Shown piece by piece: positions 5,140 through 14,483 of a stretch of 17,898 bases of DNA. The stretch's first letter is position 1; the number at the start of each line of letters is the position of its first letter. The notes below the pieces were generated by a model that saw only the letters and a program-made list of their open reading frames with translations, searched no databases and was not told where the DNA came from. Source of the DNA: Caldisericales bacterium (GTDB lineage Bacteria > Caldisericota > Caldisericia > Caldisericales > Caldisericaceae). The stretch spans positions 1 to 17,898 of the forward strand of contig WFSP01000066.1 of NCBI GenBank assembly GCA_015485995.1, written 5' to 3'. A program made the position numbers and the translations under genes.

Positions 5140-6123
5140 TTAGCCCTCATTCGGATCAATCGTTTTATTCCAATCAATAGTAAACATATCCAACAAAACC
5201 TTTACAGTATTAGAATTATCTGTAATTATCCCCATCTCCCTGTTCTGATCCAAACCTACCGAAAAATTATTCGAACCTATATATGCTTTTTCACCGTCTA
5301 CGATTATTACCTTTGCGTGCACATAAAGGTCGGGTAGCGATCTTATACACTCTGTTCCAAGCAAATCCACGGCATCCGAATTTCCAGACACTCGGTAAAG
5401 TTCCGGAATAATAACTCTCACCTTCACGCCTTGTTTAATCTTATCTTCAATGAGATTGTTGATTTCCGGATCCTCCATTTCTTGTTGCCATATACCGATG
5501 GAAACTTTTGCACTTTTAATGAAGTCCTCTATTTTAGAGCGTGCATCTATGGGGCTCAGCACAATATTCGGGGAACTTACGGTATTAACAGGTTCTCTTT
5601 CCCAATCTTTTTGAAAAATACTATTTATTTCGCTTACCATATCGGGATCCGTAACTTCTATGCCAAATTCTCTATGTTTATGAAAAGAGCCGTATGTAAA
5701 GTTTCCTGTAAAAACAAACGCTTTTTCACCATCAATTACAAGAAACTTAGCGTGAGTTAAGAAATACGCAGGGTTTGCCCACTTAATATGAACACCATAA
5801 TGTCTCAACATATACCGGACATTCCAATTTTCGGTATCTCCACCGACAGGACTTTTTTCCAACATAACATCTACTTCAACTCCCCTGGCTGAAGCGTCTC
5901 CTAATGCATCAGCCAAATCATATTGAGTAAAACCGTATATTTCAAGGTGTATAGTTTGCTTTGCAGAATTAATTTCCCTAATGAGTGGTGTTTCCCCTGA
6001 ATAAGTCTCTACGATAAGTTCCGGAGAGACTGCATTAGGAATGGTTTTTCCTAAAATAGGACTAAATGACAAGGCCACGAAAGTAAACGTTAGGAATATT
6101 GAAACTAAAATTTTCTTTTTCAT
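5140..6123 (-). CDS. Secreted phospholipase D-like (HKD) family protein
   Basis: The 327-residue protein starts with a signal peptide (KKK, then a hydrophobic stretch to about residue 24, possible cleavage near ILGK) and has two complete PLD catalytic motifs H-x-K-x4-D: His124/Lys126/Asp131 (THAKFLVIDG) followed by TGNFT, and His269/Lys271/Asp276 (VHAKVIIVDG) followed by GSNNFS. Two HKD motifs in one chain form one active site for phosphodiester hydrolysis or transfer, so the enzyme could act on phospholipids or on DNA (a nuclease like Nuc or the mitochondrial homologue). It has no membrane anchor beyond the signal and should act outside the membrane. It is the last gene of the operon, and its AAGGAG ribosome site overlaps the stop of the BNR gene 9 nt upstream. 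Which substrate it uses cannot be told from the motifs. Confidence 0.88.
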   Translation of the reverse strand: MKKKILVSIFLTFTFVALSFSPILGKTIPNAVSPELIVETYSGETPLIREINSAKQTIHLEIYGFTQYDLADALGDASARGVEVDVMLEKSPVGGDTENWNVRYMLRHYGVHIKWANPAYFLTHAKFLVIDGEKAFVFTGNFTYGSFHKHREFGIEVTDPDMVSEINSIFQKDWEREPVNTVSSPNIVLSPIDARSKIEDFIKSAKVSIGIWQQEMEDPEINNLIEDKIKQGVKVRVIIPELYRVSGNSDAVDLLGTECIRSLPDLYVHAKVIIVDGEKAYIGSNNFSVGLDQNREMGIITDNSNTVKVLLDMFTIDWNKTIDPNEG

Positions 6124-6132
6124 ATTTTCTCC

Positions 6133-8388
6133 TTACCCCCCGTATTCTATTGTTACTGTACGTGTATTCGGATCCCAACCGACTTTTGCCCCAAAAGCCT
6201 CCATAATAAATCTTATCGGAACAAAAGTTCTATTATGAAGAATAACCGGAACCACCTTAGAGTTGTTTGGATCTATTTGACGTGGAGACCCATTTACGTA
6301 TGCAGTATTCTTGCCAATAAATAATTCCACTACGTTACCATTTAGCTCTATTGTAACCTTCCTTAATTTCCCATTCCAGGAAACATTTGCACCAATTGCT
6401 TCAGTAACAAAACGGATCGGAACAAGAGTTCTACTATTTTCAATTACAGGTGCAACATCTGTTTGAACAAATCGCCCATTCACAAGCATACCTTTATGAT
6501 CTATTACCATCTTCACAACAGTTTTTCCTTTTTGGTCGTAGATATAAAGGCCTCCGGATTCCGTAGCAACAAAAATAGCCCCGCTCTTCTGATACACAAA
6601 GTCAGGGCTGAACACTGTTCTATACACATATCTATTGTCTTTGTCACCATTAATATTTTCCCACATATCCCCTGAATCAAAACTCAAATATACTCCGTCC
6701 CAGGAGCCCGCGAGGATAATATGGTCCTTACTGTAATTTGGAGATAGCTTTACACCGTCAGCCCACATATGAAATTTGAGCAAAGCATCTGAGATATTCA
6801 TAAATGAAGAACCCGCATTTTTGGATAGGTAAATTCCACCGCCCGTCGTGCCAACTACAATAGTGTGATCTTCGGAAAAATTCTTTGAAACAGAAATATC
6901 GGCTATGGAATAGCGGGGAATAGAATTTGTACCTATCGGAGCCCAGCTTCCCCCATTGCTTGTTGTTTCATAAACATTTCCTCCGTTCGTTCCAATAAAG
7001 ACATTGCCTTTTACTCCGTCAATTGCAGTAATATTCAAATCAAACGGCAATATACCACTATTAGATGCCGTAAACGTATCACCACCATTATTTGAAACAA
7101 AAACGCCATTATCTCCGCTTCCTACATAGATTACATTGCCATCACCAAACATTACATTTACAAATTGAGTTCCAATATTTATGTTAGTAAACGTCTTACC
7201 TGAATCAAGTGTCCTAAACATCCCTTTCCCGTAAGTTCCAACAAAGTATTTATTTGAATTGCCATACACACTCTTGACTTCTGAATTTTCAGGAAAATTA
7301 CTGACCAATGTGAATGTCTTGCCCTTATCGTTTGAAGTAAAAAGTCCGTTCCATTTTGTGCCAACAAAGACAGTTTTATCGCTCGTATAATTGGTAGAAA
7401 AGTTAATGGTAAGAACATCTGCACCAGTAATACCATAGCTACTTTTCGTAAAATTCCCATTTTCATAAATTTCAAAAACCCCAGTACCTAACGTCCCTAC
7501 TAAAATATTTCCGTCTTTTTCCAAAGTAAGACAACTTGGAATAACACCAGCTTTTTTTGCTATTTCTTTCCAGCCACGGCCGTTATTATTCGTTAAGATA
7601 CCATTTTCTACGGTAGCAACAATTAAACTCCCTTGATTCATTATGGCATCATTAATCTTGTACCCCTTTAACTCATGATCAAAGTTCCCTTTATTCCCAA
7701 TAAAAACGCCATCATAAAAAGTAGTAATACAAATCATACCAGAAGGACTAAAAAGAACTTTTGAGACAGGACTATCTGTAAATTTGTCTGCTACGACAGT
7801 TTTGTTTTTACCGTCTGTATTCACAGTGTAAACAGTGCCATTTTCACATCCGACATATAAAGTATCGCCTTTCACGGATAGTGTAGTAGCAAGAGGTTTT
7901 GGAAATCTTGATATAGTTTCCCAGTATCCACCATTCTTTGCCCATTTCATTAAAAGCCCATCAAAAGACAGTGCAAATAATTCTCCATTTTCGCTTTCAG
8001 CAAGACCAACAATAAAGCTTGACTCAAGGCCCATATTAAGGAATTGCCAATGATCTCCTTGATCTCTGCTCATAAACACGCCACTATCCTTTGTGCCAAT
8101 AATTATTGCACCTTTTTTAAAATATCTGGATGCAAGAATTACATTAGCACCTTCTGCAAACGTAAAAGGTAACTTCGTCCAGTTTTTTCCATCAGGGCTC
8201 TTAAAAATAGCACTGTCAGTAGAAAGATATAGTGCACCATCTTCTGCAATCTGCATGGAAGAAACTCTGCCACCATATATATCCTTTGGATTCCTCCAAC
8301 TAACATCCCCTGAATCGGCCCTGACAGCAAATAAGGGTGTAAAAACAAATAATAGAACAACAAGTAAAGCTATAAGTCTTTTATTCAT
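6133..8388 (-). CDS. Secreted BNR/Ycf48-like beta-propeller protein with C-terminal copper amine oxidase-type stalk domain
   Basis: The 751-residue protein has a clear signal peptide (MNKR, a hydrophobic stretch to about residue 21, then RADSG). Residues about 30-620 are tandem propeller blades with recurring Asp-box/BNR motifs (S-x-D-x-G-x-x-W/F): SPDGKNW, SRDQGDHW, NNNGRGW, SNDKGKTF, TLDSGKTF, SNNGGDTF, SKNAGSSF and SFDSGDMW. This is the VPS10/sialidase/Ycf48-like fold, a binding scaffold more often than an enzyme. No sialidase arginine triad is recognised. Residues 627-751 form the copper amine oxidase N-terminal-like domain (PF07833) with two LVPIRFVTEAIGANVSW-type repeats, common in surface proteins of anaerobic thermophiles. 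Its ribosome site AGGAGG is made of the last two Arg codons of dapF, and ATG 8388 is 3 nt past that stop. Likely a cell-envelope protein; its ligand is unknown. Confidence 0.85.
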   Translation of the reverse strand: MNKRLIALLVVLLFVFTPLFAVRADSGDVSWRNPKDIYGGRVSSMQIAEDGALYLSTDSAIFKSPDGKNWTKLPFTFAEGANVILASRYFKKGAIIIGTKDSGVFMSRDQGDHWQFLNMGLESSFIVGLAESENGELFALSFDGLLMKWAKNGGYWETISRFPKPLATTLSVKGDTLYVGCENGTVYTVNTDGKNKTVVADKFTDSPVSKVLFSPSGMICITTFYDGVFIGNKGNFDHELKGYKINDAIMNQGSLIVATVENGILTNNNGRGWKEIAKKAGVIPSCLTLEKDGNILVGTLGTGVFEIYENGNFTKSSYGITGADVLTINFSTNYTSDKTVFVGTKWNGLFTSNDKGKTFTLVSNFPENSEVKSVYGNSNKYFVGTYGKGMFRTLDSGKTFTNINIGTQFVNVMFGDGNVIYVGSGDNGVFVSNNGGDTFTASNSGILPFDLNITAIDGVKGNVFIGTNGGNVYETTSNGGSWAPIGTNSIPRYSIADISVSKNFSEDHTIVVGTTGGGIYLSKNAGSSFMNISDALLKFHMWADGVKLSPNYSKDHIILAGSWDGVYLSFDSGDMWENINGDKDNRYVYRTVFSPDFVYQKSGAIFVATESGGLYIYDQKGKTVVKMVIDHKGMLVNGRFVQTDVAPVIENSRTLVPIRFVTEAIGANVSWNGKLRKVTIELNGNVVELFIGKNTAYVNGSPRQIDPNNSKVVPVILHNRTFVPIRFIMEAFGAKVGWDPNTRTVTIEYGG

Positions 8389-8391
8389 ACC

Positions 8392-9201
8392 TTACCTCCT
8401 AACATCTTTTAAATACAATTCTCCTCTAAATGTAAAAGTTGCTTCTCCGGAAAGAAAGATATCGTCACCCTTAAAACGGACAACCAAGTTTCCACCTTTC
8501 ATTCTTACGAGGGTTTCTTCTTCATTTAGAAACTTTCTCGCGATAAAAGCAGACGAAACAGCCCCGGTCCCACAAGCAAATGTTTCAGCCCACACACCTC
8601 TTTCAAAGGTTCTAACTCTTATGGAATCTTCTTCAAGTTCTACATAATCAACATTTATTCCCTTAGGAAAAATATTGAAATTTCTTGCGATTGCAATGGA
8701 TTTATCAATAGCTATTTCCCCTAAGTTCTTTACAATTGTAACAGCATGAGGCTCACCCGGGTAAACAACATAAAAATGCCTGCCCAAAAGATCTATTTCT
8801 TCTTCCGTCTTTCCGCTTGGTGGAGATAAAAAGTTGCCTATTTTCTGCATCTTGCCCATTTCTACCGTGTATTGCCCATTTTTACAAATTACCGTCCTTA
8901 CCCCGGACAGAGTTTCTATTTTTACGCTATCTTTATTTTCTTTTTCCATTATATAAGCAGCCACACACCTAATCCCGTTACCACACATAGAAGCTTCGCT
9001 TCCATCAGGCTCACAAATCCTCATTTTAACATCTGCAGAAGCAGAATTTTCAAGATAAAGTAAATCATCAGCACCTATAGAAAAACGCCTCTTACAAATA
9101 ATCTGAGCAAGCCTGCGTGGATCTTTTAACGGAGTTTCCCTACCATCAATTATTACAAAATCATTTCCAGCACCTTGAAATTTTTCAAATAGTATCGTCA
9201 T
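8392..9201 (-). CDS. dapF: Diaminopimelate epimerase
   Basis: DapF interconverts LL- and meso-diaminopimelate, for lysine synthesis and peptidoglycan cross-linking, in the cytoplasm. The 269-residue length is normal. Both catalytic cysteines are visible: Cys73 in PDGSEASMCGNGIRC and Cys210 in ERGVWAETFACGTGA. The N-terminal FEKFQGAGNDFVIID and GEPHAV (149-154) blocks also match the family. The ATG overlaps the end of murA by 17 nt, so the two are translated together. Its last codons (AGG AGG TAA) double as the ribosome site of the BNR gene. A position next to murA in an envelope operon implies a DAP-type peptidoglycan or at least supply of that precursor. The other lysine-pathway genes are not in the window. 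Confidence 0.96.
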   Translation of the reverse strand: MTILFEKFQGAGNDFVIIDGRETPLKDPRRLAQIICKRRFSIGADDLLYLENSASADVKMRICEPDGSEASMCGNGIRCVAAYIMEKENKDSVKIETLSGVRTVICKNGQYTVEMGKMQKIGNFLSPPSGKTEEEIDLLGRHFYVVYPGEPHAVTIVKNLGEIAIDKSIAIARNFNIFPKGINVDYVELEEDSIRVRTFERGVWAETFACGTGAVSSAFIARKFLNEEETLVRMKGGNLVVRFKGDDIFLSGEATFTFRGELYLKDVRR

Positions 9202-10450
9202 TTATTCTCTCAATTCTTGCTCCTAATAATTGCAATTTCTTCTCTATATGCTCATATCCCCTATCTATATGAAAAACATTAAGGACTTTAGTGATCCCGT
9301 TTGCAAAAAGGCCTGCAGTAATAAGAGCTGCACCTCCACGCAGATCTCCTGCCTCGACTACAGCCCCCTGCAAAATACCATTGCCCCTAATAAACGCTGT
9401 ATTATTTTCGATTTTTATATCTGCTGTCATCTTGCGCAATTCTTTAGCTGCCCTAAAGCGATTCTCAAAAATTGTTTCTGTAATTACGCTACTGCCATCA
9501 GCAGTTACAAGTAAGGCCATCATCGGAGGTTGAGCATCAGTTGGAAACCCTGGATAAGGAAGAGTTTTAATATTTACTGCGTTTAAGCGCTTTGTTGCAC
9601 GGATATGAACTGAATTACCAGAAGGCATATCAACAGAAGCACCCGCTTCCTTAAGTTTCATTATTACAGGTTCAAAATCTTGTACACGAACATTTCTGAT
9701 CGTTACATCTCCTCTCGTAATAGCTCCCATAATAACGTATGTCGCTGCTTCTATTCTATCAGGTATTATCTCAAAATCTATGGGAGAAAGCTTTTTAACA
9801 CCATTGACCTTTATAATACCAGACCCATTCATTTGAATATTTGCACCGGCCCTGTTCAAAAAGTCAATGAGATCCCGAATTTCGGGTTCTCTTGCACCAT
9901 TTTCTATAATCGTAGTGCCATCTGCAAGGGTAGAGGCTATGATCAAGTTTTCAGTTGCTCCAACGCTTGGAAAATCAAGATATACGGAATTGCCCTTAAG
10001 TTTACCAGCAGATCCGATTAGGTAACCTTCGTCCCATTCAACATTTGCGCCAAGCTGTTTTAGGCCTTTTATATGCAAGTCTATGGGACGACTTCCTATA
10101 TTACACCCACCTAAAGAAGGGAGAAGTGCCTTTCCGTTACGAGCAATCAATGCACCAAACAAAGTTTGCGTCCCTCTTAAGCTATGCTTTTCACTAAGAG
10201 CAATCTTTGAAGAAATCTCACCACGAGTATCTAATAATACACCTGTTTTCGTATGTTCAACAGAAACACCTATTTCTTTAAGAATTTCTAAAAAATGCCG
10301 CACATCTAAAATGTTCGGTACATTCTTTATGTGCATTTGCCCTTTAATTAAAAGAGCGGCAGAAAGAACAGGGAACGCCGCATTTTTTGCACCAGAAATC
10401 TTAACAGTACCTTTAAGAGGAACTCCTCCTTCAATCTTTAAATATTCCAT
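9185..10450 (-). CDS. murA: UDP-N-acetylglucosamine 1-carboxyvinyltransferase (MurA)
   Basis: MurA transfers enolpyruvate from PEP to UDP-GlcNAc, the committed step of peptidoglycan synthesis, in the cytoplasm. The 421-residue length and EPSP-synthase-like two-domain pattern fit. SGAKNA (19-24) has the conserved Lys22. The catalytic loop carries Cys116 in SLGGCNIGSRPIDLHI; homologues with Asp at this place resist fosfomycin, whereas Cys predicts sensitivity. PGFPTDAQ holds the general-base region Asp. The loop just before Cys116 (LRGTQTLFGALI) differs from the commoner MRASxLxLGPLL form. The gene overlaps wecB upstream by 20 nt and dapF downstream by 17 nt, so the three are translationally linked. 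Some bacteria carry a second copy (MurZ); whether this is the only one is unknown. Confidence 0.96.
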   Translation of the reverse strand: MEYLKIEGGVPLKGTVKISGAKNAAFPVLSAALLIKGQMHIKNVPNILDVRHFLEILKEIGVSVEHTKTGVLLDTRGEISSKIALSEKHSLRGTQTLFGALIARNGKALLPSLGGCNIGSRPIDLHIKGLKQLGANVEWDEGYLIGSAGKLKGNSVYLDFPSVGATENLIIASTLADGTTIIENGAREPEIRDLIDFLNRAGANIQMNGSGIIKVNGVKKLSPIDFEIIPDRIEAATYVIMGAITRGDVTIRNVRVQDFEPVIMKLKEAGASVDMPSGNSVHIRATKRLNAVNIKTLPYPGFPTDAQPPMMALLVTADGSSVITETIFENRFRAAKELRKMTADIKIENNTAFIRGNGILQGAVVEAGDLRGGAALITAGLFANGITKVLNVFHIDRGYEHIEKKLQLLGARIERINDDTI

Positions 10451-11567
10451 ATTTTACTCCTTTCATTAGGTAGCTTTCCACAATATCAGCAATTTTCTTG
10501 CCCGCTTTTCCGTTACCAAACGGATTATTTGCAGATGACATTTTATCATAAAAATCTTTATTTTCTAATAATTCAATAACATATTTTTTAATACGCTCTT
10601 TATCAGTGCCTACGACTTTTACAATACCTGCTTCAACTGCTTCCGGCCTTTCAGTAACGCTCCGTAATAAAAGCACCGGTTTATTCAGAGAAGGAGCTTC
10701 CTCTTGTATTCCGCCGGAATCCGTTAGAATAAACAAGCTTCTATCAAGAAGGCTTAAGAAATCATCATACTGCATAGGTTCTATAAGCACAACATTTTCG
10801 TTCCTTCCAAGTATATTTTTTACAGTCTTCCTAACTATCGGGTTTTTATGAACAGAGAAAACAAATTGTATCTTTTCTTTATAAAGTTGGCTTACTTCAC
10901 TTATTGCGTTACATATATTCTCCATGGGGTTTCCCCAGTTTTCCCTTCTGTGGGCAGTAACAAGCACAAATGGAATATTGCGTTTTAAAAATTTAAATTT
11001 TTTATTTTGTTTCCTCTTTACAATTTCCTGCACAGCATCAACAACTGTGTTCCCTGTAACAAAAACTTTGTTGGAGGGCACTCCCTCAGCAAGCAAGTTC
11101 TTCTGGGCATTTTCTGTAGGGGCGAAGTACAAGTCAGCAAGTACGTCAGTTAATTTTCTATTCATTTCTTCAGGATACGGAAAGAACTTATTAAACGTTC
11201 TTAACCCTGCCTCTACGTGCCCTATAGGGATTTTCTCATAGAATGCGGCAAGTGTGGAAGAAAAGGTAGTTGTAGTATCTCCGTGAACAAGCACAATATC
11301 GGGTTTATCTTTTTCAAAAATTTCTTTAAGCCCATTTAAAACTTTCACAGTAATTTTTGTGAGTGTTTGCCTATCCTCCATCACATCAAGATTATAATCC
11401 ACTTTAATCTCAAATAAATCAATAACTTGTTTCAGCATTTCTTGATGTTGGCTTGTTATAATTACCCGTGTTTCTATAGATTTTTTTGCCTTCAGCGCTT
11501 TATATACGGGATACATTTTTATTCCTTCAGGTCTTGTTCCAAAAATAAGAAACACCTTTTTTTTCAT
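10431..11567 (-). CDS. wecB: UDP-N-acetylglucosamine 2-epimerase (non-hydrolysing)
   Basis: The enzyme converts UDP-GlcNAc to UDP-ManNAc for teichoic-acid linkage units, secondary wall polymers or capsules. The 378-residue protein has all family blocks: FGTRPEGIKMYPV (9-21), HGDTTTTFSS (95-104, Asp97), GHVEAGLRT (116-124, Glu119), YPEEMNRK (131-138, Glu133), TAHRRENWG (204-212, His206) and TDSGGIQEEA (282-291), matching the Asp/Glu/Glu/His set known from the E. coli enzyme and the allosteric UDP-GlcNAc site. Its ATG overlaps the TGA of tagO (ATGA), and its end overlaps murA by 20 nt. With TagO/WecA directly upstream, it points to a GlcNAc-ManNAc disaccharide on undecaprenyl phosphate. The glycosyltransferase TagA and transport genes are not in the window. 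Confidence 0.95.
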   Translation of the reverse strand: MKKKVFLIFGTRPEGIKMYPVYKALKAKKSIETRVIITSQHQEMLKQVIDLFEIKVDYNLDVMEDRQTLTKITVKVLNGLKEIFEKDKPDIVLVHGDTTTTFSSTLAAFYEKIPIGHVEAGLRTFNKFFPYPEEMNRKLTDVLADLYFAPTENAQKNLLAEGVPSNKVFVTGNTVVDAVQEIVKRKQNKKFKFLKRNIPFVLVTAHRRENWGNPMENICNAISEVSQLYKEKIQFVFSVHKNPIVRKTVKNILGRNENVVLIEPMQYDDFLSLLDRSLFILTDSGGIQEEAPSLNKPVLLLRSVTERPEAVEAGIVKVVGTDKERIKKYVIELLENKDFYDKMSSANNPFGNGKAGKKIADIVESYLMKGVKYGIFKD

Positions 11568-12544
11568 TTAACACCTATAAAAGCAACATACAAACCTATT
11601 ACGGAAAGCACCGTAGTAACAAGGTAATAAAATACGGCAATTTTACGTTGCGACCACCCTTTTTTTAACAGCTTGTAATGTATATGGTCAGTGTCATAAT
11701 GAAAAGGAGAAACTTCTTCTTTTGCACGTCTAATCACAGAAGTAAATACCTCTGTGATTGGAATACCAAGCGTAAGTATAGGAATTGACATTGTAATGAA
11801 AGTGGCAGTTTTATAAGCACCGATAACAGAAATTGTCGCAAGCACAAAGCCTAACAACTCCGCCCCGGAATCTCCAAGGAATATACGTGCTGGGTGAAAG
11901 TTATAAATAAGAAATGCAATAAGTGAACCGCTGAGAGAGAGAAGTAAAAGGGCAAGCGCAAGGTCACCTTTATACACAGCCACAATGGTTAAAGTAACCG
12001 AAGAAATTGCCCCAACACCTGCTGCAAGTCCGTCAAGTCCATCAATAAAATTCAGTGCGTTCGTGACACCCACAATCCATATAAACGTAAGCACGATACC
12101 GCCCCAACCAAGATACATAATTTTATGTGTAAAGGGGTTGGTAATAAAATCAAATTTTACTCCAAAAAGAATAACCACGGTTGCAGCAATAAATTGAATC
12201 ATAAACTTCTGCAAAACAGTAAGGTTAAATTTATCATCAAACGACATTCCAATAAATATAATTGTGGAACCTATAAATAAACCAAGCAAGGGGTTGCTAA
12301 ATTTGCGTATCAGCAAAAAAGTAACGAGAATAGGAGCAAATAAAGCAATTCCTCCTGTGCGAGGCGTGGGAATCTTATGAACTTTATCCCTGCCTTCTTT
12401 ATCTTTCGGCTGGTCTAATATTTTAAATCTTTTTCCCAAGCTTATTGCAAACGGAGTGAAGATTGAGGAAAGGAAAAAACCAATCAAAAAATACAGTTCA
12501 AGAAGCGTAGAGTGTTTTAAAGCTATTTCTAATATACGTTTCAT
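11564..12544 (-). CDS. tagO: Undecaprenyl-phosphate GlcNAc-1-phosphate transferase (TagO/WecA family)
   Basis: This 326-residue membrane enzyme belongs to the MraY/WecA family, which loads a sugar-1-phosphate from its UDP donor onto undecaprenyl phosphate. About ten to eleven hydrophobic helices are visible. The cytoplasmic loops carry the family motifs: KIPTPRTGG (57-65), the Asp pair DD (103-104) that binds magnesium, [15 protein letters not shown] (162-176), [11 protein letters not shown] (222-232) and the HIH motif (287-289) near the C terminus. The His motif, together with a wecB neighbour and no MurNAc-pentapeptide genes, favours WecA/TagO over MraY. It overlaps upp by 4 nt (ATGA) upstream and wecB by 4 nt downstream. 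A strict choice between teichoic acid, O-antigen or another wall polymer is not possible from this gene. Confidence 0.93.
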   Translation of the reverse strand: MKRILEIALKHSTLLELYFLIGFFLSSIFTPFAISLGKRFKILDQPKDKEGRDKVHKIPTPRTGGIALFAPILVTFLLIRKFSNPLLGLFIGSTIIFIGMSFDDKFNLTVLQKFMIQFIAATVVILFGVKFDFITNPFTHKIMYLGWGGIVLTFIWIVGVTNALNFIDGLDGLAAGVGAISSVTLTIVAVYKGDLALALLLLSLSGSLIAFLIYNFHPARIFLGDSGAELLGFVLATISVIGAYKTATFITMSIPILTLGIPITEVFTSVIRRAKEEVSPFHYDTDHIHYKLLKKGWSQRKIAVFYYLVTTVLSVIGLYVAFIGVK

Positions 12545-13170
12545 TTTGTGCCGAATAGCCTGTCTCCAGCATCACCGAGCCCCGGAACAATATAGCCATG
12601 TGAATTTAAGTGGCTATCTATGGAAATAGTATAAATAGGGATATCAGGGAAGGATTTGCTGAGTTTATCAAGACCTTCGGGTGCAGAAATCAAACAAACA
12701 AAAGAAATGTTTTTTACGCCTTTTTCTTTAAGCATTTCTATTGCCTTTATAGCAGATCCCCCTGTTGCCAGCATCGGGTCCACAATGAATATTTTATACT
12801 TTTCTATGTGCCTGGGCAATTTACAATAATATTCAACTGGCTCAAGTGTTTCAGGGTCCCTATATAATCCTATGTGGCCGACTTTAGCAGTAGGGATTAA
12901 GTCTATAATACCTTCAGCCATCGTAATTCCTGCACGCAAAATTGGTATAATAGCAATTTCATCTTTTAGAAGTTTCCCTTTCGCTTTGCCGATAGGAGTT
13001 TCAATATCAACATCCGTTAAAGAAACATTTCTGGATATTTCATACACCATCAAGGCGGAAACCTCTTTTACAAGTTCCCTAAACTCCTTCGTTGAAGTTT
13101 CCTTCTCCCTCATCAGGGTAAGCTTATGCTGAATTAAGGGATGGTCAATAAGATGAACATTTTTCTCCAT
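12541..13170 (-). CDS. upp: Uracil phosphoribosyltransferase
   Basis: Upp makes UMP from uracil and PRPP (pyrimidine salvage) in the cytoplasm. From ATG 13170 the protein is 209 residues, the normal length, starting [18 protein letters not shown] like its homologues. A GTG at 13179 would add three residues and leave only 3 nt to the purine run before it, so I prefer the ATG, which has GGTGAG 4 nt upstream. The PRPP-binding loop [11 protein letters not shown] (130-140) and the closing [18 protein letters not shown], where uracil is held, are intact. It sits between glyA (stop 9 nt before its start) and tagO (4-nt overlap), an order also found in Clostridia and Bacilli near the ATP synthase genes. 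No PyrR-type or other leader is visible. Confidence 0.96.
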   Translation of the reverse strand: MEKNVHLIDHPLIQHKLTLMREKETSTKEFRELVKEVSALMVYEISRNVSLTDVDIETPIGKAKGKLLKDEIAIIPILRAGITMAEGIIDLIPTAKVGHIGLYRDPETLEPVEYYCKLPRHIEKYKIFIVDPMLATGGSAIKAIEMLKEKGVKNISFVCLISAPEGLDKLSKSFPDIPIYTISIDSHLNSHGYIVPGLGDAGDRLFGTK

Positions 13171-13179
13171 ATATCTCAC

Positions 13180-14430
13180 CTACCTTATATAATTAATATC
13201 AGGGTAAAGGGGAAATTTATCTGATAATTCCTTTACCCCTAGCCTCACTTTATCAAGTTCATCATTATTATCTTTATTAGTAATAGCTTTGTCGATAAGC
13301 TCAGCAACAATTCCCATTTCTCTCTCTTTCATTCCTCTTGTCGTTAATGCAGGAGTACCTAATCGTAATCCGCTTGCCTTTGTTGGAGGCAATGGATCAA
13401 ACGGTATTGCTTCCTTATTTGTTGTTATGCCAACAGAGTCAAGAAGTTTTTCAGCCTTTCTCCCCGTAATGTTCTTAGCTCTTAAGTCAATAATTAAGAG
13501 ATGATTATCGGTTCCTCCTGTAATTAACCTATATCCCTCTGCCTCAAGTGCTTTTGCCAGGGCCACAGCATTCTTAACAACTTGCTTTTGATATTCGACA
13601 AAATCAGGCTGCATCGCAAGCTTTAAAGCAATAGCTTTTGCGGCAATAATATGTTCAAGTGGCCCGCCCTGTGTTCCGGGAAAGATAGCTTTATTGACCA
13701 TTTTCTTATATTTATCTTTAAACAAAATCATCCCGCCCCTTGGTCCTCTAAGTGTCTTATGCGTTGTGGTCGTGACAAAATCTGCCAGAGGCACAGGCGA
13801 GGGATGAATTTTAGCAGCTACCAAACCCGCAATGTGTGCAATATCAACCATAAGGTACGCACCTACTTTATCTGCAATTTCTCTAAATTTGCTAAAATCT
13901 ATTACACGAGGATATGCACTGGCTCCTGCAATAATCACCTTTGGTTTATATTTTTTAGCAAGGTCCTCTACTTGGTTAAAATCTATCAATTCAGTATCCT
14001 TATCCACACCGTAATGTACAGCGTTAAAGTACATACCTGATATATTCACATGGCTTCCATGGCTTAAATGCCCGCCAGCATTTAAATCCATTCCTAATAA
14101 GGTGTCCCCTGGTTTCATTGTAGCAAAATAAACTCCAAAATTTGCCTGGCTACCGGAATGCGGTTGAACATTTGCCCCTTCTGCACCAAACAATTGCTTG
14201 GCTCTTTCTATCGCAAGGCTCTCCACAATATCTATAAATTCACATCCACCGTAATACCTCTTCCCCGGGTACCCCTCGGCATACTTATTAGTAAGCACAG
14301 AACCCTGGGCTTCTAACATTGGCTCTTTAACAAAATTTTCCGAAGCAATAAGTTCTAACCTATTTCTCTGCCTGTCAAGCTCCTGCTCCATTGCAGTAGC
14401 TATTTCCTTGTCTACATCAAATATTCTCAT
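13180..14430 (-). CDS. glyA: Serine hydroxymethyltransferase
   Basis: GlyA is a cytoplasmic PLP enzyme that converts serine and tetrahydrofolate to glycine and methylene-THF, the main one-carbon source for thymidylate and purines. The 416 residues match the family. [11 protein letters not shown] (24-34), [13 protein letters not shown] (50-62), [10 protein letters not shown] (91-100), the [10 protein letters not shown] block (196-205) and [14 protein letters not shown] (220-233) are all present, with Lys225 as the PLP-binding lysine. ATG 14430 has AAGGAGG upstream and a promoter overlapping the end of the ABC ATPase gene. It heads the co-oriented run to 5140, with upp 9 nt behind it. Nothing unusual in sequence or length was noted. 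Confidence 0.97.
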   Translation of the reverse strand: MRIFDVDKEIATAMEQELDRQRNRLELIASENFVKEPMLEAQGSVLTNKYAEGYPGKRYYGGCEFIDIVESLAIERAKQLFGAEGANVQPHSGSQANFGVYFATMKPGDTLLGMDLNAGGHLSHGSHVNISGMYFNAVHYGVDKDTELIDFNQVEDLAKKYKPKVIIAGASAYPRVIDFSKFREIADKVGAYLMVDIAHIAGLVAAKIHPSPVPLADFVTTTTHKTLRGPRGGMILFKDKYKKMVNKAIFPGTQGGPLEHIIAAKAIALKLAMQPDFVEYQKQVVKNAVALAKALEAEGYRLITGGTDNHLLIIDLRAKNITGRKAEKLLDSVGITTNKEAIPFDPLPPTKASGLRLGTPALTTRGMKEREMGIVAELIDKAITNKDNNDELDKVRLGVKELSDKFPLYPDINYIR

Positions 14431-14455
14431 CCTAATTGCCCCTCCTTACCATATA

Positions 14456-14483
14456 TTTATATCTAAATTTCAATAAAAATCAA
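14456..14483 (-). promoter_or_regulatory. Promoter in front of glyA
   Basis: On the - strand TTGATT (14483-14478) and TATAAA (14461-14456) are 16 nt apart. The -35 box overlaps the stop codon of the ABC ATPase gene. This gives glyA and the envelope genes a start of their own, near 14449, in addition to possible read-through from the importer operon. Confidence 0.6.

Noticed and set aside
8093..8647. 184-codon + strand frame spanning the BNR/dapF junction
   Set aside because: It runs antisense across two confidently assigned genes and their coupled joint; the translation is low-complexity and unrecognised.
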